DNA of 59,615 bases from Marivita sp. XM-24bin2 (GCA_003149565.1 QCWH01000023.1:1-59615); one strand, 5' to 3'. Counted from the first letter of the stretch, positions 44,348 to 55,100 are shown. A program made the numbers and translations. The notes: a model not told the origin generated them from the letters alone.

Positions 44348-45486
44348 GTAGCAATCTCCTTAAAAATTGAGGATGTTGCGAATGGAGCAGGGTGTTCGAA
44401 CGTTAAAGACATAGCGCGCGGCTCGGACTCGATCGGCTCAGACCAGAGGCGCGCAAATGTTTCTGCAATAGGGTGACCGTCATGCAGGATAGCGCGCACG
44501 GTTTCACAGATTGGCATGGGCACCGCGAGTTTTCGGGCCAAATCGGCTACCGATTTCGCGTTTGCCTCGCCCTCGACGACAATCGGTTTGCCGTCAAAAC
44601 AGGCCTTGCGGTCCAAGCCTTGTCCCAGCTGTAAACCCAGAGACATGTTGCGTGACGTTGTGCTTGAGCACGTCAACGTCAAATCCCCGATCCCTGACAA
44701 GCCGGTTACCGTTTCTCGACGCCCACCCAATGCTTCGGCGAGCGCTTTCATTTCATCAAGACCGCGCGTGATCAAAGCAGCGCGGGTGTTTTCCGCAAAC
44801 CCAGCGCCGCGCATCATCCCACATGCGATGGCGATAACGTTCTTTACCGCACCACCAATCTCAACACCGACCAAGTCATCAGACAGATATGTGCGAAAGG
44901 CAGAAGTGGCGAGCGTGACAGCCATCCGCGCTGCAGCGCTGTTTTCGGGGTCAAGCCGATCTGCCTGATCGAATGTAAAGGCAAGCGTCGCTGCAGACGG
45001 ATGCCCTGCCGCCAACTCAGACGCAAAAGTGGGGCCAGAGAGAGCCCCGACAGTATGGCCGGGCAATTCGTCTTCGACAATTTGAGACATCAGCATCCCG
45101 GTCTCTGCTTCGATTCCCTTAGCGCACACTGCGATGGGTATCCCTGCCGGTATGTCCGCGCGAAGAGCTCGAGCTGTCTCACGGATTGCCTTCGACGGTA
45201 CGACCAGCAACGCGGCATCTGCATCACGCAAGACGGTTTTCAAGTCGTCAGCGGCGGTGATCGAGGGCGAAAGCTGAACGTTGGGCAAATACGCGGAATT
45301 GCGCAACGTCTTATTTATCTCTGTGGCGACTTCGGCGCGGCGGCTCCAAAGAGACACCTGTGTGTCGGCTTGCGCCGCTATTTGGGCTAGGGCGGTTCCA
45401 AATGCGCCGCTGCCAATCACCGCCAACCGTTTAAAGGGCTTTGCTGAACGTGTGAGTGACCCATTTGGCAGTCGATCAATTTTCAT
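44344..45486 (-). CDS. gpsA: NAD(P)-dependent glycerol-3-phosphate dehydrogenase
   Basis: A 380-residue GpsA-type enzyme with the N-terminal Rossmann motif (AVIGSGAFGTALAQIAA), the catalytic Lys in EIGGAVKNVIAIACG (about residue 213), and the C-terminal alpha domain. It reduces dihydroxyacetone phosphate to sn-glycerol-3-phosphate, the acceptor for ggpS. It is about 45-50 residues longer than usual GpsA, with ~20 extra at the N-terminus and a C-terminal tail (SEPIESEPRAMSLTFEHPAP); whether the first 20 are translated is uncertain. This is probably a copy dedicated to osmolyte synthesis. Confidence 0.88.
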   Translation of the reverse strand: MKIDRLPNGSLTRSAKPFKRLAVIGSGAFGTALAQIAAQADTQVSLWSRRAEVATEINKTLRNSAYLPNVQLSPSITAADDLKTVLRDADAALLVVPSKAIRETARALRADIPAGIPIAVCAKGIEAETGMLMSQIVEDELPGHTVGALSGPTFASELAAGHPSAATLAFTFDQADRLDPENSAAARMAVTLATSAFRTYLSDDLVGVEIGGAVKNVIAIACGMMRGAGFAENTRAALITRGLDEMKALAEALGGRRETVTGLSGIGDLTLTCSSTTSRNMSLGLQLGQGLDRKACFDGKPIVVEGEANAKSVADLARKLAVPMPICETVRAILHDGHPIAETFARLWSEPIESEPRAMSLTFEHPAPFATSSIFKEIAT

Positions 45487-45637
45487 CAGAAATCTTTCAT
45501 CGGAACAGTCTTACGAAGAAGAAATAACTGACGGACCAAAAAAGTTCCGAGCAAGTGCAGAAAAAATGCTGCAAGTGCGAAACCTTTTAGCGCTTGATGC
45601 GTTTTCCAGCGTACGTTCACAACCGAGGATGATGTCG

Positions 45638-46534
45638 ATGACCCGCCAAGTTCGAACTGCGATTTTCCCTGTAGCAGGTTTAGGAACCCGCTTTCTACCT
45701 GCTACCAAGGCCACTCCAAAAGAGCTCCTGCCAGTTCTTGACACGCCGCTGATCCAATACGCTGTCGACGAAGCGCGAGATGCCGGTATCGAGAGAATGG
45801 TTTTTGTCAGTCACCCCTCGAAAACCGCAATCGAACGGCATGTAATGGAGGATGCGCGTCTGACGCGGGAATTGCGTGCGCGTGGAAAGGAATCCATCGC
45901 TGACGCTCTGAGCGAAGCCGCGTTTCAAGAAGAAGACGACGACGTACGCTTCGTCATGCAGAAACAGCCAAAAGGCTTAGGACACGCGGTGCTGTGCGCC
46001 AAAGATCATATTCTAGAAGGGCCAGTGGCTGTGATCTTGCCGGATGATTTGATCCTCGGCGACGTTGGATGCTTGTCCGAAATGGTTGAGGCCTACCGCA
46101 GCGGAACAGTCGGGCACCTCGTTGCTACGATGGAGGTGCCCGAGGACCGCGTCCACAAGTATGGCGTTTTGTCGGTTACGGGAAAAAACGGGATGATCGT
46201 GACAGCCGACGGTATGGTCGAAAAGCCGGATGCAAAGGACGCGCCGTCAAGGCAGGCTGTGGTTGGACGCTACATTCTTGATCAGTCGATTTTTGATGCG
46301 CTGGCCACTCAGAAACCAGGTGCAGGTGGCGAGATTCAACTCACTGATGCCATTGCGCGTGGCGCAGCATCGCTTGGGCTTGGCGGTTTCCAGTTTTCGG
46401 GAACGCGTTTTGACTGTGGTTCGAAAGCTGGAATGCTTGAAGCGACGTTGGAATTGGCAGCTGCCGACCCCGAGTGCAGAACGGTGCTTGAGCAACGTGG
46501 TCTTTCGTTTCCTGCAGGTCCTATCGCGGCCTGA
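45638..46534 (+). CDS. galU: UTP--glucose-1-phosphate uridylyltransferase
   Basis: A 298-residue nucleotidyltransferase. The N-terminal GAGLGTRFLP-type loop appears as FPVAGLGTRFLPATKATPKE, and EKP and the metal Asp (ILPDDLIL) follow. It makes UDP-glucose from UTP and glucose-1-phosphate. The start at 45638 has GAGG nine bases upstream. It is divergent from the gpsA-ggpS operon (151 bp between starts) and could supply the sugar donor for it, though cyanobacterial GgpS uses ADP-glucose; UDP-glucose also serves cell-surface sugars. Confidence 0.93.
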   Translation: MTRQVRTAIFPVAGLGTRFLPATKATPKELLPVLDTPLIQYAVDEARDAGIERMVFVSHPSKTAIERHVMEDARLTRELRARGKESIADALSEAAFQEEDDDVRFVMQKQPKGLGHAVLCAKDHILEGPVAVILPDDLILGDVGCLSEMVEAYRSGTVGHLVATMEVPEDRVHKYGVLSVTGKNGMIVTADGMVEKPDAKDAPSRQAVVGRYILDQSIFDALATQKPGAGGEIQLTDAIARGAASLGLGGFQFSGTRFDCGSKAGMLEATLELAAADPECRTVLEQRGLSFPAGPIAA

Positions 46535-46549
46535 AAAGCGGGGCGCCAG

Positions 46550-46566
46550 ACCTGACTTCTTCAGGT
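46550..46566 (+). terminator. Possible galU terminator
   Basis: ACCTGA and TCAGGT form a 6-bp stem with a CTTCT loop, 16 bases after the galU stop. The following sequence is GC-rich and not a T-run, so it is only a possible terminator. Confidence 0.4.
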
Positions 46567-46641
46567 GGGCTTCCCCTTTGCGATGAACCATGTTGATATT
46601 CGGTGACAGGGATATTCAGTGTTCACAATCGGGAATGGCCA

Positions 46642-47634
46642 GTGAAGAAAAGACGGTTGCTGCAATCGGGAAAGATGGTGTCGGAGGTTAGCTTCGGCTG
46701 CATGAGTTTTGGCGGCTTTTACGGAGCGACGAGCGAGGCTGAAGCGCACCGGACACTGAGCGCAGCGCTGGACCTAGGCATTGATCACTTGGACACCTCG
46801 AACGTATACGGTCTGGGCGTCTCCGAGAGCTTCATCGGATCGTTCATACAGAGTGATGCGTCAAAATTCTCGGTTGCGACAAAAGCTGGCATTCAACGTG
46901 ATGCCAGCAGCGGCAACCGTGGCTTTAACAATCAACCAGATTATCTGCGCGCCGAACTTGAAGGCTCCTTGCGACGTCTGGGACTAGATCATGTAGACCT
47001 TTTCTACGTTCACCGGCGTGATCCTACGATACAGATTGAAGACGTGATGGAGACGCTTCTGGCGTTGAAGAACGAGGGGAAAATCGGTGGCATCGGCTTT
47101 TCCGAGATTTCGCCCGCGTCGCTCAGACGTGCGATGGCAATCGGGCCAGTAGATGCGGTCCAAAGCGAATATTCCCTTTGGTCACGTCTGCCCGATCTTG
47201 GTCTCCGCCAAACCTGCAAGGAGCTGGGTGTCGCCTTGGTTGCGTTTTCACCGTTGGCGCGGGGCATGCTGTCCAGCACCACTCCCGATCCGAAAACCTT
47301 TCTCGACAAGGATTTCCGCAAGAACAATCCGAGATTTGTTGAGCCCAATTTTGGTTTCAACCTCCCGTACGCCAAAGCTTTCCAAACCTTTGCGCGTGAT
47401 AATGGGACGTCGCCGACCGCAATGGCCTTGGCGTGGTGTTTGGCTCAGGGCGATCATGTCATTCCAATCCCGGGCACACGGTCGGCCGAGCATCTTGCGG
47501 AATGTGCAGCGGCGTCAGAGCTTGATCTCTCGCAGGCGATGTTGGACGAAATCGAAAAGATCCTGCCGTCGGGATGGGCGCATGGAGATCGGTATTCAAA
47601 AGCCCAGTGGAATGGCCCGGAGGGCTATTGCTAG
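46642..47634 (+). CDS. Aldo/keto reductase
   Basis: A 330-residue AKR of the (beta/alpha)8 barrel family. The catalytic residues are visible: Asp and Tyr in HLDTSNVYG, Lys in VATKAG and His in FYVHRRDP. The nucleotide-binding end reads IPIPGTRSAEHL, of the NADPH-preferring type. The substrate is unknown. GTG at 46642 (KKRRLLQSG) is chosen as start because it gives a normal length; an in-frame GTG at 46603 would add 13 residues. Confidence 0.88.
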   Translation: MKKRRLLQSGKMVSEVSFGCMSFGGFYGATSEAEAHRTLSAALDLGIDHLDTSNVYGLGVSESFIGSFIQSDASKFSVATKAGIQRDASSGNRGFNNQPDYLRAELEGSLRRLGLDHVDLFYVHRRDPTIQIEDVMETLLALKNEGKIGGIGFSEISPASLRRAMAIGPVDAVQSEYSLWSRLPDLGLRQTCKELGVALVAFSPLARGMLSSTTPDPKTFLDKDFRKNNPRFVEPNFGFNLPYAKAFQTFARDNGTSPTAMALAWCLAQGDHVIPIPGTRSAEHLAECAAASELDLSQAMLDEIEKILPSGWAHGDRYSKAQWNGPEGYC

Positions 47635-47748
47635 TATCAAGTAGGGGCGTGCCGCCCGCAGCATCCTTTGCCGAGAGCCGATCACGACCCGGCAACTAAA
47701 ACAGAGCGCTGATTATGGCTTGATCAAATCACGCTTCAGAAAGGTCAT

Positions 47749-48822
47749 ATGAGAACATACAAGATTGCAGCGATTCCTGCTGACGGCATTGGCCGCGAGG
47801 TCATTGAGGCGGGCAGCGAAGTGCTGAGCGTTCTTGCTCAGCGTGTAGGCGATTTGCACTTTGACGTAACCAACTTTGATTGGGGGTCCGACTTCTACAA
47901 GACCAGCGGCGTGATGATGCCAGAGAACGGGCTTGAGCAGCTGAAACCCTTTGACGCGATATATTTTGGCGCGGTTGGCGCCCCCGATGTTCCTGATCAT
48001 ATCACGCTTTGGGGGCTGCGTTTGCCGATCTGCCAAGGGTTCGATCAATACGCAAATGTGCGGCCAACCAAGATCATTCCGGGGGTGACCTCGCCCTTAC
48101 GCGGAGTTGAGGAGGGCGATCTCGACTGGGTCATCGTGCGTGAAAATTCCGAAGGCGAATATTCCGGCCACGGGGGCCGCGCTCACAAGGGCATGCCGGA
48201 AGAAGTCGGCACCGAAGTCTCGATATTCACACGCGTCGGAGTGACCCGGATAATGCGCTACGCGTTTCAACTGGCGCAATCCCGGCCTCGTAAGTTCCTG
48301 ACGGTTGTGACTAAATCAAATGCGCAACGGTTTGGCATGGTTATGTGGGATGAAATTGCTGCTGAGGTTGCGCAGGACTTTCCTGATGTCACGTGGGACA
48401 AGATGCTTGTCGATGCGATGACAGTGCGAATGGTCAAGAACCCGAGGTCTTTGGACACAATCGTGGCAACCAATCTGCATGCCGACATCCTTTCCGATTT
48501 GGCCGGTGCGTTGGCTGGTTCACTTGGTGTAGCACCTACCGCAAATATCGACCCAGAGCGCCGCTTTCCTTCCATGTTCGAGCCAATTCACGGCTCGGCG
48601 TTTGATATCGCCGGACAGGGCATCGCAAACCCCGTGGCGGCATTCTGGACAGCGAGCCAGATGCTCGACCATCTCGGTGAGCCAGACGCATCGACCCGGC
48701 TGATGCAGGCAGTGGAAAAGGTGTGTGCAGACGGTATCCTCACGCCAGATGTAGGCGGTACAGCCACGACCCGTGAGGTCACCGACGCGGTATGCAAAGC
48801 GATCCGTGGCGACAATACGTGA
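47749..48822 (+). CDS. Tartrate/D-malate dehydrogenase family protein 1
   Basis: A 357-residue metal-dependent decarboxylating dehydrogenase of the isocitrate/isopropylmalate family, of the tartrate dehydrogenase (TtuC) or D-malate (DmlA) type. The start IAAIPADGIGREVIEAG, the substrate loop WVIVRENSEGEYSGHGG, and the metal/substrate residues VDAMTVRM and NLHADILSDL are visible. It would oxidise tartrate, D-malate or a related 2-hydroxy acid with NAD. A paralogue lies 79 bases downstream. Confidence 0.88.
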   Translation: MRTYKIAAIPADGIGREVIEAGSEVLSVLAQRVGDLHFDVTNFDWGSDFYKTSGVMMPENGLEQLKPFDAIYFGAVGAPDVPDHITLWGLRLPICQGFDQYANVRPTKIIPGVTSPLRGVEEGDLDWVIVRENSEGEYSGHGGRAHKGMPEEVGTEVSIFTRVGVTRIMRYAFQLAQSRPRKFLTVVTKSNAQRFGMVMWDEIAAEVAQDFPDVTWDKMLVDAMTVRMVKNPRSLDTIVATNLHADILSDLAGALAGSLGVAPTANIDPERRFPSMFEPIHGSAFDIAGQGIANPVAAFWTASQMLDHLGEPDASTRLMQAVEKVCADGILTPDVGGTATTREVTDAVCKAIRGDNT

Positions 48823-48901
48823 TCATCGCGCTAGGCCGTCGCAAAAAGAGAAACTGCACGCGGGTCACTCTGGGTCCGCATTGTCGAAAGGACCGGGAAC
48901 C

Positions 48902-49981
48902 ATGACGCAGAATAGCTATAAGATTGCCGTTATTCCAGGTGACGGCATTGGAAAAGAAACGACACCAGAGGGCGTGCGCGTCTTGCAGGCGGTCGAGCGC
49001 CGCTTCGATCTTGGGTTCGATTTCGAAGAGCATGGTTTCTCAAGCGCGGATTACTACGTGAAACATGGGGAGATGCTCCCGCCGAACTGGAAAGAGCAGC
49101 TGTCCGACACCGATGCGATCTTCTTTGGAGCAGTGGGCTGGCCAGAGATCGTTCCTGACCACGTGTCTCTGTGGGGGTCGTTGATCCAGTTCCGCCGCGA
49201 GTTTGACCAGTATGTCAGCCTGCGTCCCGCCCGCGCAATGCCTGGAGTCTCCTTGCCCTTGGCTGGGCGCAAACCGGGTGACATCGACATGATGATCGTC
49301 CGCGAAAATACCGAAGGCGAATATTCGTCTATCGGCGGCCGCATGTTCCCCGGTACCGACCGTGAAATTGTCATGCAGGAAACGGTGATGAGCCGCGTGG
49401 GCGTTGACCGTATTCTCATGTACGCCTTTGAGCTTGCCAAGAAACGAAGCGGCCACCTCACGTCTGCAACCAAATCCAATGGGATCTCGATCACCATGCC
49501 GTATTGGGATGAACGGGTGGAAGCGATGTCTGAGCGCTATCCGGACGTCAAGGTCGACAAATACCATATCGACATCCTGACAGCGCAATTCGTTTTGCAT
49601 CCGGATTGGTTCGATGTGGTTGTAGCGTCTAATCTTTTCGGCGACATCCTTTCTGATCTGGGACCTGCATGTACCGGCACCATCGGGATTGCACCTTCAG
49701 GCAACATTAATCCGGAAGGGCTCTTCCCATCGCTATTTGAACCGGTCCACGGTTCAGCGCCCGATATCGCGGGACAGGGCATCGCCAATCCGGTAGGCCA
49801 GATCTGGGCGGCGTCCATGATGCTTGATCATCTGGGACAACCGGAGGCTGCCGCCGCAATCGTGCGTGCGATTGAAAAGGTTCTGTCTGAACAGGCGATG
49901 CGGACGGCCGATTTGGGCGGTTCGGCTGATACAGTTGCCTGCGGTTCGGCCATCGCGGATGCCGTGCTAGACGGGGTGTGA
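48902..49981 (+). CDS. Tartrate/D-malate dehydrogenase family protein 2
   Basis: A 359-residue paralogue of the preceding protein (IAVIPGDGIGKETTPEGV, MMIVRENTEGEYSSIGGR, NLFGDILSDLGPACTGTIGI). The two differ in the N-terminal and substrate loops, so they probably act on different stereoisomers or related hydroxy acids. Its stop overlaps the start of the hydrolase by four bases (GTGA). Start at 48902 follows GGGAACC. Confidence 0.9.
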   Translation: MTQNSYKIAVIPGDGIGKETTPEGVRVLQAVERRFDLGFDFEEHGFSSADYYVKHGEMLPPNWKEQLSDTDAIFFGAVGWPEIVPDHVSLWGSLIQFRREFDQYVSLRPARAMPGVSLPLAGRKPGDIDMMIVRENTEGEYSSIGGRMFPGTDREIVMQETVMSRVGVDRILMYAFELAKKRSGHLTSATKSNGISITMPYWDERVEAMSERYPDVKVDKYHIDILTAQFVLHPDWFDVVVASNLFGDILSDLGPACTGTIGIAPSGNINPEGLFPSLFEPVHGSAPDIAGQGIANPVGQIWAASMMLDHLGQPEAAAAIVRAIEKVLSEQAMRTADLGGSADTVACGSAIADAVLDGV

Positions 49982-50874
49982 CATTGGTCAATTCGCCCTT
50001 TTTGGACGGCTTCCTGTTGCGGCGTGAGGTCGTGAACGGGATAAACATCAATTTTGCAATCTCTGGAGACGGTCCCCCAGTCCTGTTGCTACACGGCCAT
50101 CCGCAAACGCACATAGTCTGGCGGAAGATAGCACCGGACTTGGTCGCCGCTGGATACACGGTGGTTGCCGCTGACCTTCGGGGCTATGGGGATAGCGAAA
50201 AAGTATCCAGCCAGGCGCCTCATGAAGCATATTCCAAGCGCGAGATGGCGAAAGACCAGGTCGCGCTGATGCGGGCGCTCGGACATGATAGCTTCGCAGT
50301 TTTGGGGCATGATCGCGGGGGGCGGGTGGCGCACCGCATGGCACTGGATCATCCAGACGCCGTTGAGCGCTTGATCCTTCTCGACATTGCGCCGACGCTG
50401 ACGATGTATGCCCGCACGGATCAAGAATTTGCGACGCGATATTTTTGGTGGTTTTTCCTTATTCAGCCAGAAGATCTGCCTGAGCGGATGATCGGGTCTG
50501 ACCCGGAATACTTTCTGCGTCGACACATTGGGGGGCAGGTGAAAACGCCGCACGCAGTCGATGAGGTGGCGATGATGGAATATCTGCGCTGCTATCAGAA
50601 CCCGGAGACGATCCATGCGATCTGTGAGGACTATCGCGCCTCGGCGACAATTGACTTGGACCATGATCTCGCTGACGCAGATCGCCTGATTGAGGCCCCG
50701 CTTCTGGCCACTTGGGGCGAATACGGCGTGGTCGGCGATCTTTATGACGTCGAGAAAACCTGGCGGGAGAAGGCTAAATCTGTGACAGGTCTGGCGCTGC
50801 CCTGTGGCCATGCAATACCCGAGGAGGCACCAAAAGCATTGCTTTCTGCTGTGTTGGACTTTCTCACTGCGTGA
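49978..50874 (+). CDS. Alpha/beta hydrolase, haloacetate dehalogenase-like
   Basis: A 298-residue alpha/beta hydrolase. The oxyanion region LLLHGHPQTHIVW, the nucleophile elbow GHDRGGRVAHRMALDHPD (Asp nucleophile followed by Arg) and the acid/His end (CGHAIPEEAP) are like those of fluoroacetate dehalogenases. The two Arg that bind the carboxylate are present. The halide-pocket segment reads FWWFFLIQP, where the fluoroacetate enzyme I recall has His-Trp; the His is replaced by Trp, so the preferred halide or acid may differ. It is translationally coupled to the dehydrogenase gene. Confidence 0.82.
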   Translation: MTLVNSPFLDGFLLRREVVNGININFAISGDGPPVLLLHGHPQTHIVWRKIAPDLVAAGYTVVAADLRGYGDSEKVSSQAPHEAYSKREMAKDQVALMRALGHDSFAVLGHDRGGRVAHRMALDHPDAVERLILLDIAPTLTMYARTDQEFATRYFWWFFLIQPEDLPERMIGSDPEYFLRRHIGGQVKTPHAVDEVAMMEYLRCYQNPETIHAICEDYRASATIDLDHDLADADRLIEAPLLATWGEYGVVGDLYDVEKTWREKAKSVTGLALPCGHAIPEEAPKALLSAVLDFLTA

Positions 50875-51009
50875 GAAACCTCCGAATTTGTGCAAAGCGC
50901 ATCAAAAACCGTCGGAAATCGCGGGAGGGGCTCGTCAAAGCATGTCTTTCCTGAAAGATGCGCTAACTTCTGCAATGCGGCATAAGTCCGAACCATAAGG
51001 AGAATTGCG

Positions 51010-52170
51010 ATGCGCATGTTTTTTCGATGTGCCACGCTCATCATATTTTCTATGCTTCCGGCACTTGTTGCGGCGCAAGGGCGCCCCGCGGGTGTATCTA
51101 CGGCTCTTGTGACCACAAGCACGATGGCTGAGACCGTTTCGGTTTTTGGGGAAGTCGTTGCCGGACGCGAAAGCGCGGTTGCCGCACGCGTGAGTGGTGT
51201 TGCCCAAAAGGTGCCGATCCGCGTTGGGGACCTTGTCGCGCAAGGCGACATTCTCGCGCGGTTGGACACCGAACTCTTGCAGATCGAATTGGCGCAGGCA
51301 GAAGCCCAGATTGCAATTGCTCAAGCAGGGGTTTCGGTTGCCGAAGCACGGCTTGATCGTTCGGAAAAGTCGTTTCGACGCGCTGAAACCTTGCGCGAGA
51401 ACTCAACGATTGCGGAAGCTCAGTTGGAGGAACGTGCCAGTGATTATGCGGAAGCGACAGGCACCCTACAAGAAGCGCTCGCGCGGATAAAGTCTGCAGA
51501 AAATGCGCTGGAGCAAGCCCGGTACCGTCTTAAAAACGCGGTTGTGCGCGCACCATTCGATGCGGTTGTGCTGAACGTCGCAACGGAGGTTGGACAGTTC
51601 ATTACAGTCGGAAGTCAGGTTGCGACCCTTATCGACACAAGTGCCTTGGAGATCGAGGCCAACGTACCGGCGCGATTTGTCTCGGCTTTACGAAACGACG
51701 AGCCAGTCGAGGCGACGACGGACATTGGCGACACGCTGTCTTTGATGCTGCGGGCGGTTCTGCCAACAGAATTTGCCGCGACCCGTACACGGCCGGTAAG
51801 GTTTCGTGTCGAGGATGAAGATGCTGCCATCGCCGTTGGACAAACAGTCTCGCTTGATGTGCCTGTTAGTGAGGCGCGCGAGGTCTTGGTGGTGCCGAAA
51901 GATGCGTTGGTGCAGTCCCAGGGTGGATGGAGCGTTTTCGTAAATCAAGATGGCAAGGCGATGCCCCGACCGGTAGAGATCGGGGCCGCTCTGAACAATG
52001 CATTTGAAGTGCTGACCGGCCTGTCGGAAGGCGACGAAGTTGTTATTCGAGGCAACGAACGCCTGAGGCCGGGGCAGGACATTGCGCCGACGGGAGCTCC
52101 AAAGGGCGCTGAAAGCAACAGTGCGCCTAAAAGAGCCGAAAGCCCCGAAGCAGGCGAGAGTAAGGGCTAA
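51010..52170 (+). CDS. RND efflux periplasmic adaptor (membrane fusion protein)
   Basis: A 386-residue adaptor with a signal peptide (about 1-22, ending VAAQ). It has the lipoyl halves (VVAGRESAVAARVSGVAQKV early and VVRAPFDAVVLNVATEVGQF later), a coiled-coil hairpin between them, then the beta-barrel and membrane-proximal domains. It links the inner-membrane pump to an outer-membrane channel not present here. It ends three bases before the pump gene. The last ~25 residues are a Glu/Ser/Ala-rich tail. Confidence 0.92.
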   Translation: MRMFFRCATLIIFSMLPALVAAQGRPAGVSTALVTTSTMAETVSVFGEVVAGRESAVAARVSGVAQKVPIRVGDLVAQGDILARLDTELLQIELAQAEAQIAIAQAGVSVAEARLDRSEKSFRRAETLRENSTIAEAQLEERASDYAEATGTLQEALARIKSAENALEQARYRLKNAVVRAPFDAVVLNVATEVGQFITVGSQVATLIDTSALEIEANVPARFVSALRNDEPVEATTDIGDTLSLMLRAVLPTEFAATRTRPVRFRVEDEDAAIAVGQTVSLDVPVSEAREVLVVPKDALVQSQGGWSVFVNQDGKAMPRPVEIGAALNNAFEVLTGLSEGDEVVIRGNERLRPGQDIAPTGAPKGAESNSAPKRAESPEAGESKG

Positions 52171-52173
52171 ATC

Positions 52174-55100
52174 ATGGACCTGATCCGCGCTTCTATTGAA
52201 CGTCCAATCGCCGTGATCGCGGTCGTGATTATGGCTGTTCTTTTCGGTGCGTTGGCGCTGAGTCGCATTCCTGTTCAATTGGCGCCGGATGTCCGTAAGC
52301 CTGTCGTGGTTGTCGAGACCAGTTGGCCCGGCGCTGCTCCGGCAGAAATCGAGCGTGAGATCATCAACCCTCAGGAAGATGCGTTCCGTGGGTTGGAAGG
52401 CTTGGAAATCATGACCAGCCGCGCGCGTACCGGACAGGCGTCTGTCACGCTGGAATTCGCCATTGGCTCGGACATGGGAGATATTCTTCTCCTGGTTTCA
52501 AACCGACTTGACCGCGTTGGCGGATATCCAAGCGAAGCTGGCGAACCGACGCTCAATACATCAGGTTCCGACGACAGCCCGATTGCCTGGGTTATGGTGC
52601 GTGCTGCCGAGGGCAACACCCGACCCTTGCCGGAATTCGGGGATTTCGTCGAGGATGTGGTCAAAGAACGTCTTGAGCGGGTGAACGGTGTCTCAACAGT
52701 AAACGTGTTCGGCGGTGTGTCGCGGGAATTGCAGATAACAATTCGCCCGGAAGAACTTGCGCGCCTTGGGTTGACCATACCGGCTGTTGTGCAGCGACTG
52801 CGGGCCGAAAATATCAGCATCTCGGCAGGTGATGTCGAGGAAGGCAAGCGCCGTTACACGGTCAGAGCAGATGGCAATCTGAACACCATAGATGCGATCA
52901 AGGACGTTGTCCTGCGAAGCCAGAGCCTTGGAACAAGGGGCGCTTTAGGCCGGGTTCGCGTAGGCGATGTGGCCGATGTGCGTTTTGCATACAAGGAGAA
53001 CACTGCGCGTTTGCGTTTCCGCGGAGAACCTGCACTGGCGTTCAACATTGTCCGCGAGCAGGGTGCCAACGTCATCTCGACGATGGAAGAGGTGAAAGCC
53101 GTCATTGCGGAGCTTGAAGCCGGCCCGGTCTCGGCCAACGGTCTGACGCTTGAACAGGTCTATGATGAGACCGTGTATATCGAAGGGGCCATTGATCTGG
53201 TGACGCAGAACATCTGGATCGGTGGTCTGTTGGCAGCCTCGGTTCTTTTGGTCTTTTTGCGCAGCCCGCGAGCAACGCTGGTGATCAGCATGGCAATCCC
53301 AGTCTCAATCGTGGCGACCTTTGTTGCGATGGCGGTGACTGGACGGACTTTGAACGTGATCTCTCTTGCAGGTATCGCTTTTGCGGTTGGTATGATTGTT
53401 GATGCCGCAATCGTCGTTCTGGAGAATATTTTTCGATTGCGAGAAGGCGGCAAGTCGCGGCGTGAAGCTGCGTATATCGGGGCCAAGCAGGTCTGGGGTG
53501 CTATCCTCGTTTCGGCCCTGACAACGGTGATGGTCTTTATTCCTATCCTGGTGATGCAATTGGAAGCAGGGCAACTCTTCCGTGATATCGCAGTTGCGAT
53601 TTCCGTCTCCGTGCTTTTGTCTCTTGTCGTCGCCGTGACCGTTATCCCAGCTCTCTCAAGCCGTCTGCTAAAGGGGGGCGAAACCAAAAAACTACCATTG
53701 CCGGGCATCGATCACTTTGCGCGCGGCTTTACGTGGCTGATCATGCGATACGTACGATTCACTGTCCGCTTTCGTACGGTTGGTTTGATCATGGTTGCGA
53801 CCATCGGCACGGGTGCCGCTGTCGCTGCCTGGACCTTTCTGCCGAAGTTGGAATATCTTCCGGAAGGCAATCGCAATCTCGTATTCGGCCTGATCATTCC
53901 TCCTCCCGGATACAACCTTGAAACAACTGAAACCATCGCCCAGCGGATTGAGGCAGTGGCTGAGCCGATGTGGGACGCGGCGCCTGACACGGAGACAGAA
54001 GACGGGCAACCTGCCTTGGAGTCGTTCTTCTTTGTTGCAACCCCAGGGAACAGCTTTGTTGGGGCTGCGGCTGTCGATGGCAAACGGGTAGCAGACGTGA
54101 TCCCAATTCTGTCGCGTCCGATCTTCGCCGAGCCGGGGACCTTTGGCTTTATGACGCAGCCATCTCTTTTCGGCCGCGGCGTTGGGGGTGGTCGGACCAT
54201 CGAGGTCAATATTTCCGGAGACGAGTTGGAAGACATTCTTCGCGTTGCGGGACAGGCAGCTGGTTCGATTGGGCAGCTTCTGCCGCGTTCCGAAGGTCAC
54301 CAGTTCCGACCAATCCCCGGGCTGGAGCTTGGAGCGCCGGAGGTCCGATTGATTCCAGACCGTGTTCGACTGGCGGATGCGGGTCTTACCATGCAGGATC
54401 TCGCGGCCACGGTTGATGCTTTTAACGACGGGCTGCGGGTGGCTGAGATCAATGTTGGCAACAGAAGGCTTGATCTCACCTTGAAGGGAGATGCTGACGT
54501 TCTCAGTGGCTTGCGTACGCAGGACGTCGGTAGTTTTCCGGTGGTCACGCCGACAGGTCGCATTGTCCCGGTATCCGAACTTGCCGAAGTTCGTGTAACA
54601 GCAGGGCCAACCGAGATCCGGCATCTCGAACGTCTGCGGACTATCACTCTTGAGGTTCGTCCGTCAGACGCCCTGCCGCTTGAGGCGGCGGTTGACTTGC
54701 TTGAAACTGAGGTCATCGCTTCTCTGGAAGAGCAAGGCCTGCCGCCCGGGGTGCGCGTTTCCGTTTCCGGTACTGCGGACCAGCTCTCGCAGACTTGGAA
54801 CGCCATTCAGATCAATCTCGCCGTGGCGATGGTGATTGTGTTTCTTGTCATGGCTGTTCTCTTTGAATCTTTCGTCTTGCCTCTGGTCGTGATGATTTCC
54901 GTCCCGGTTGCTGCTGCAGGGGGTGTTGGTGGCTTGGCAGTTCTCAACATGGTTGGCACGCAGCCTCTCGACATGCTGACCCTGCTGGGTTTCGTGATTT
55001 TGGTGGGGATTGTGGTGAACAATGCGATCCTTATCGTTCACCAATCGCTCTATCATTTGCGCGACGAAGGGATGTCACCTGTTGAAGCGATTGAAGAAGC

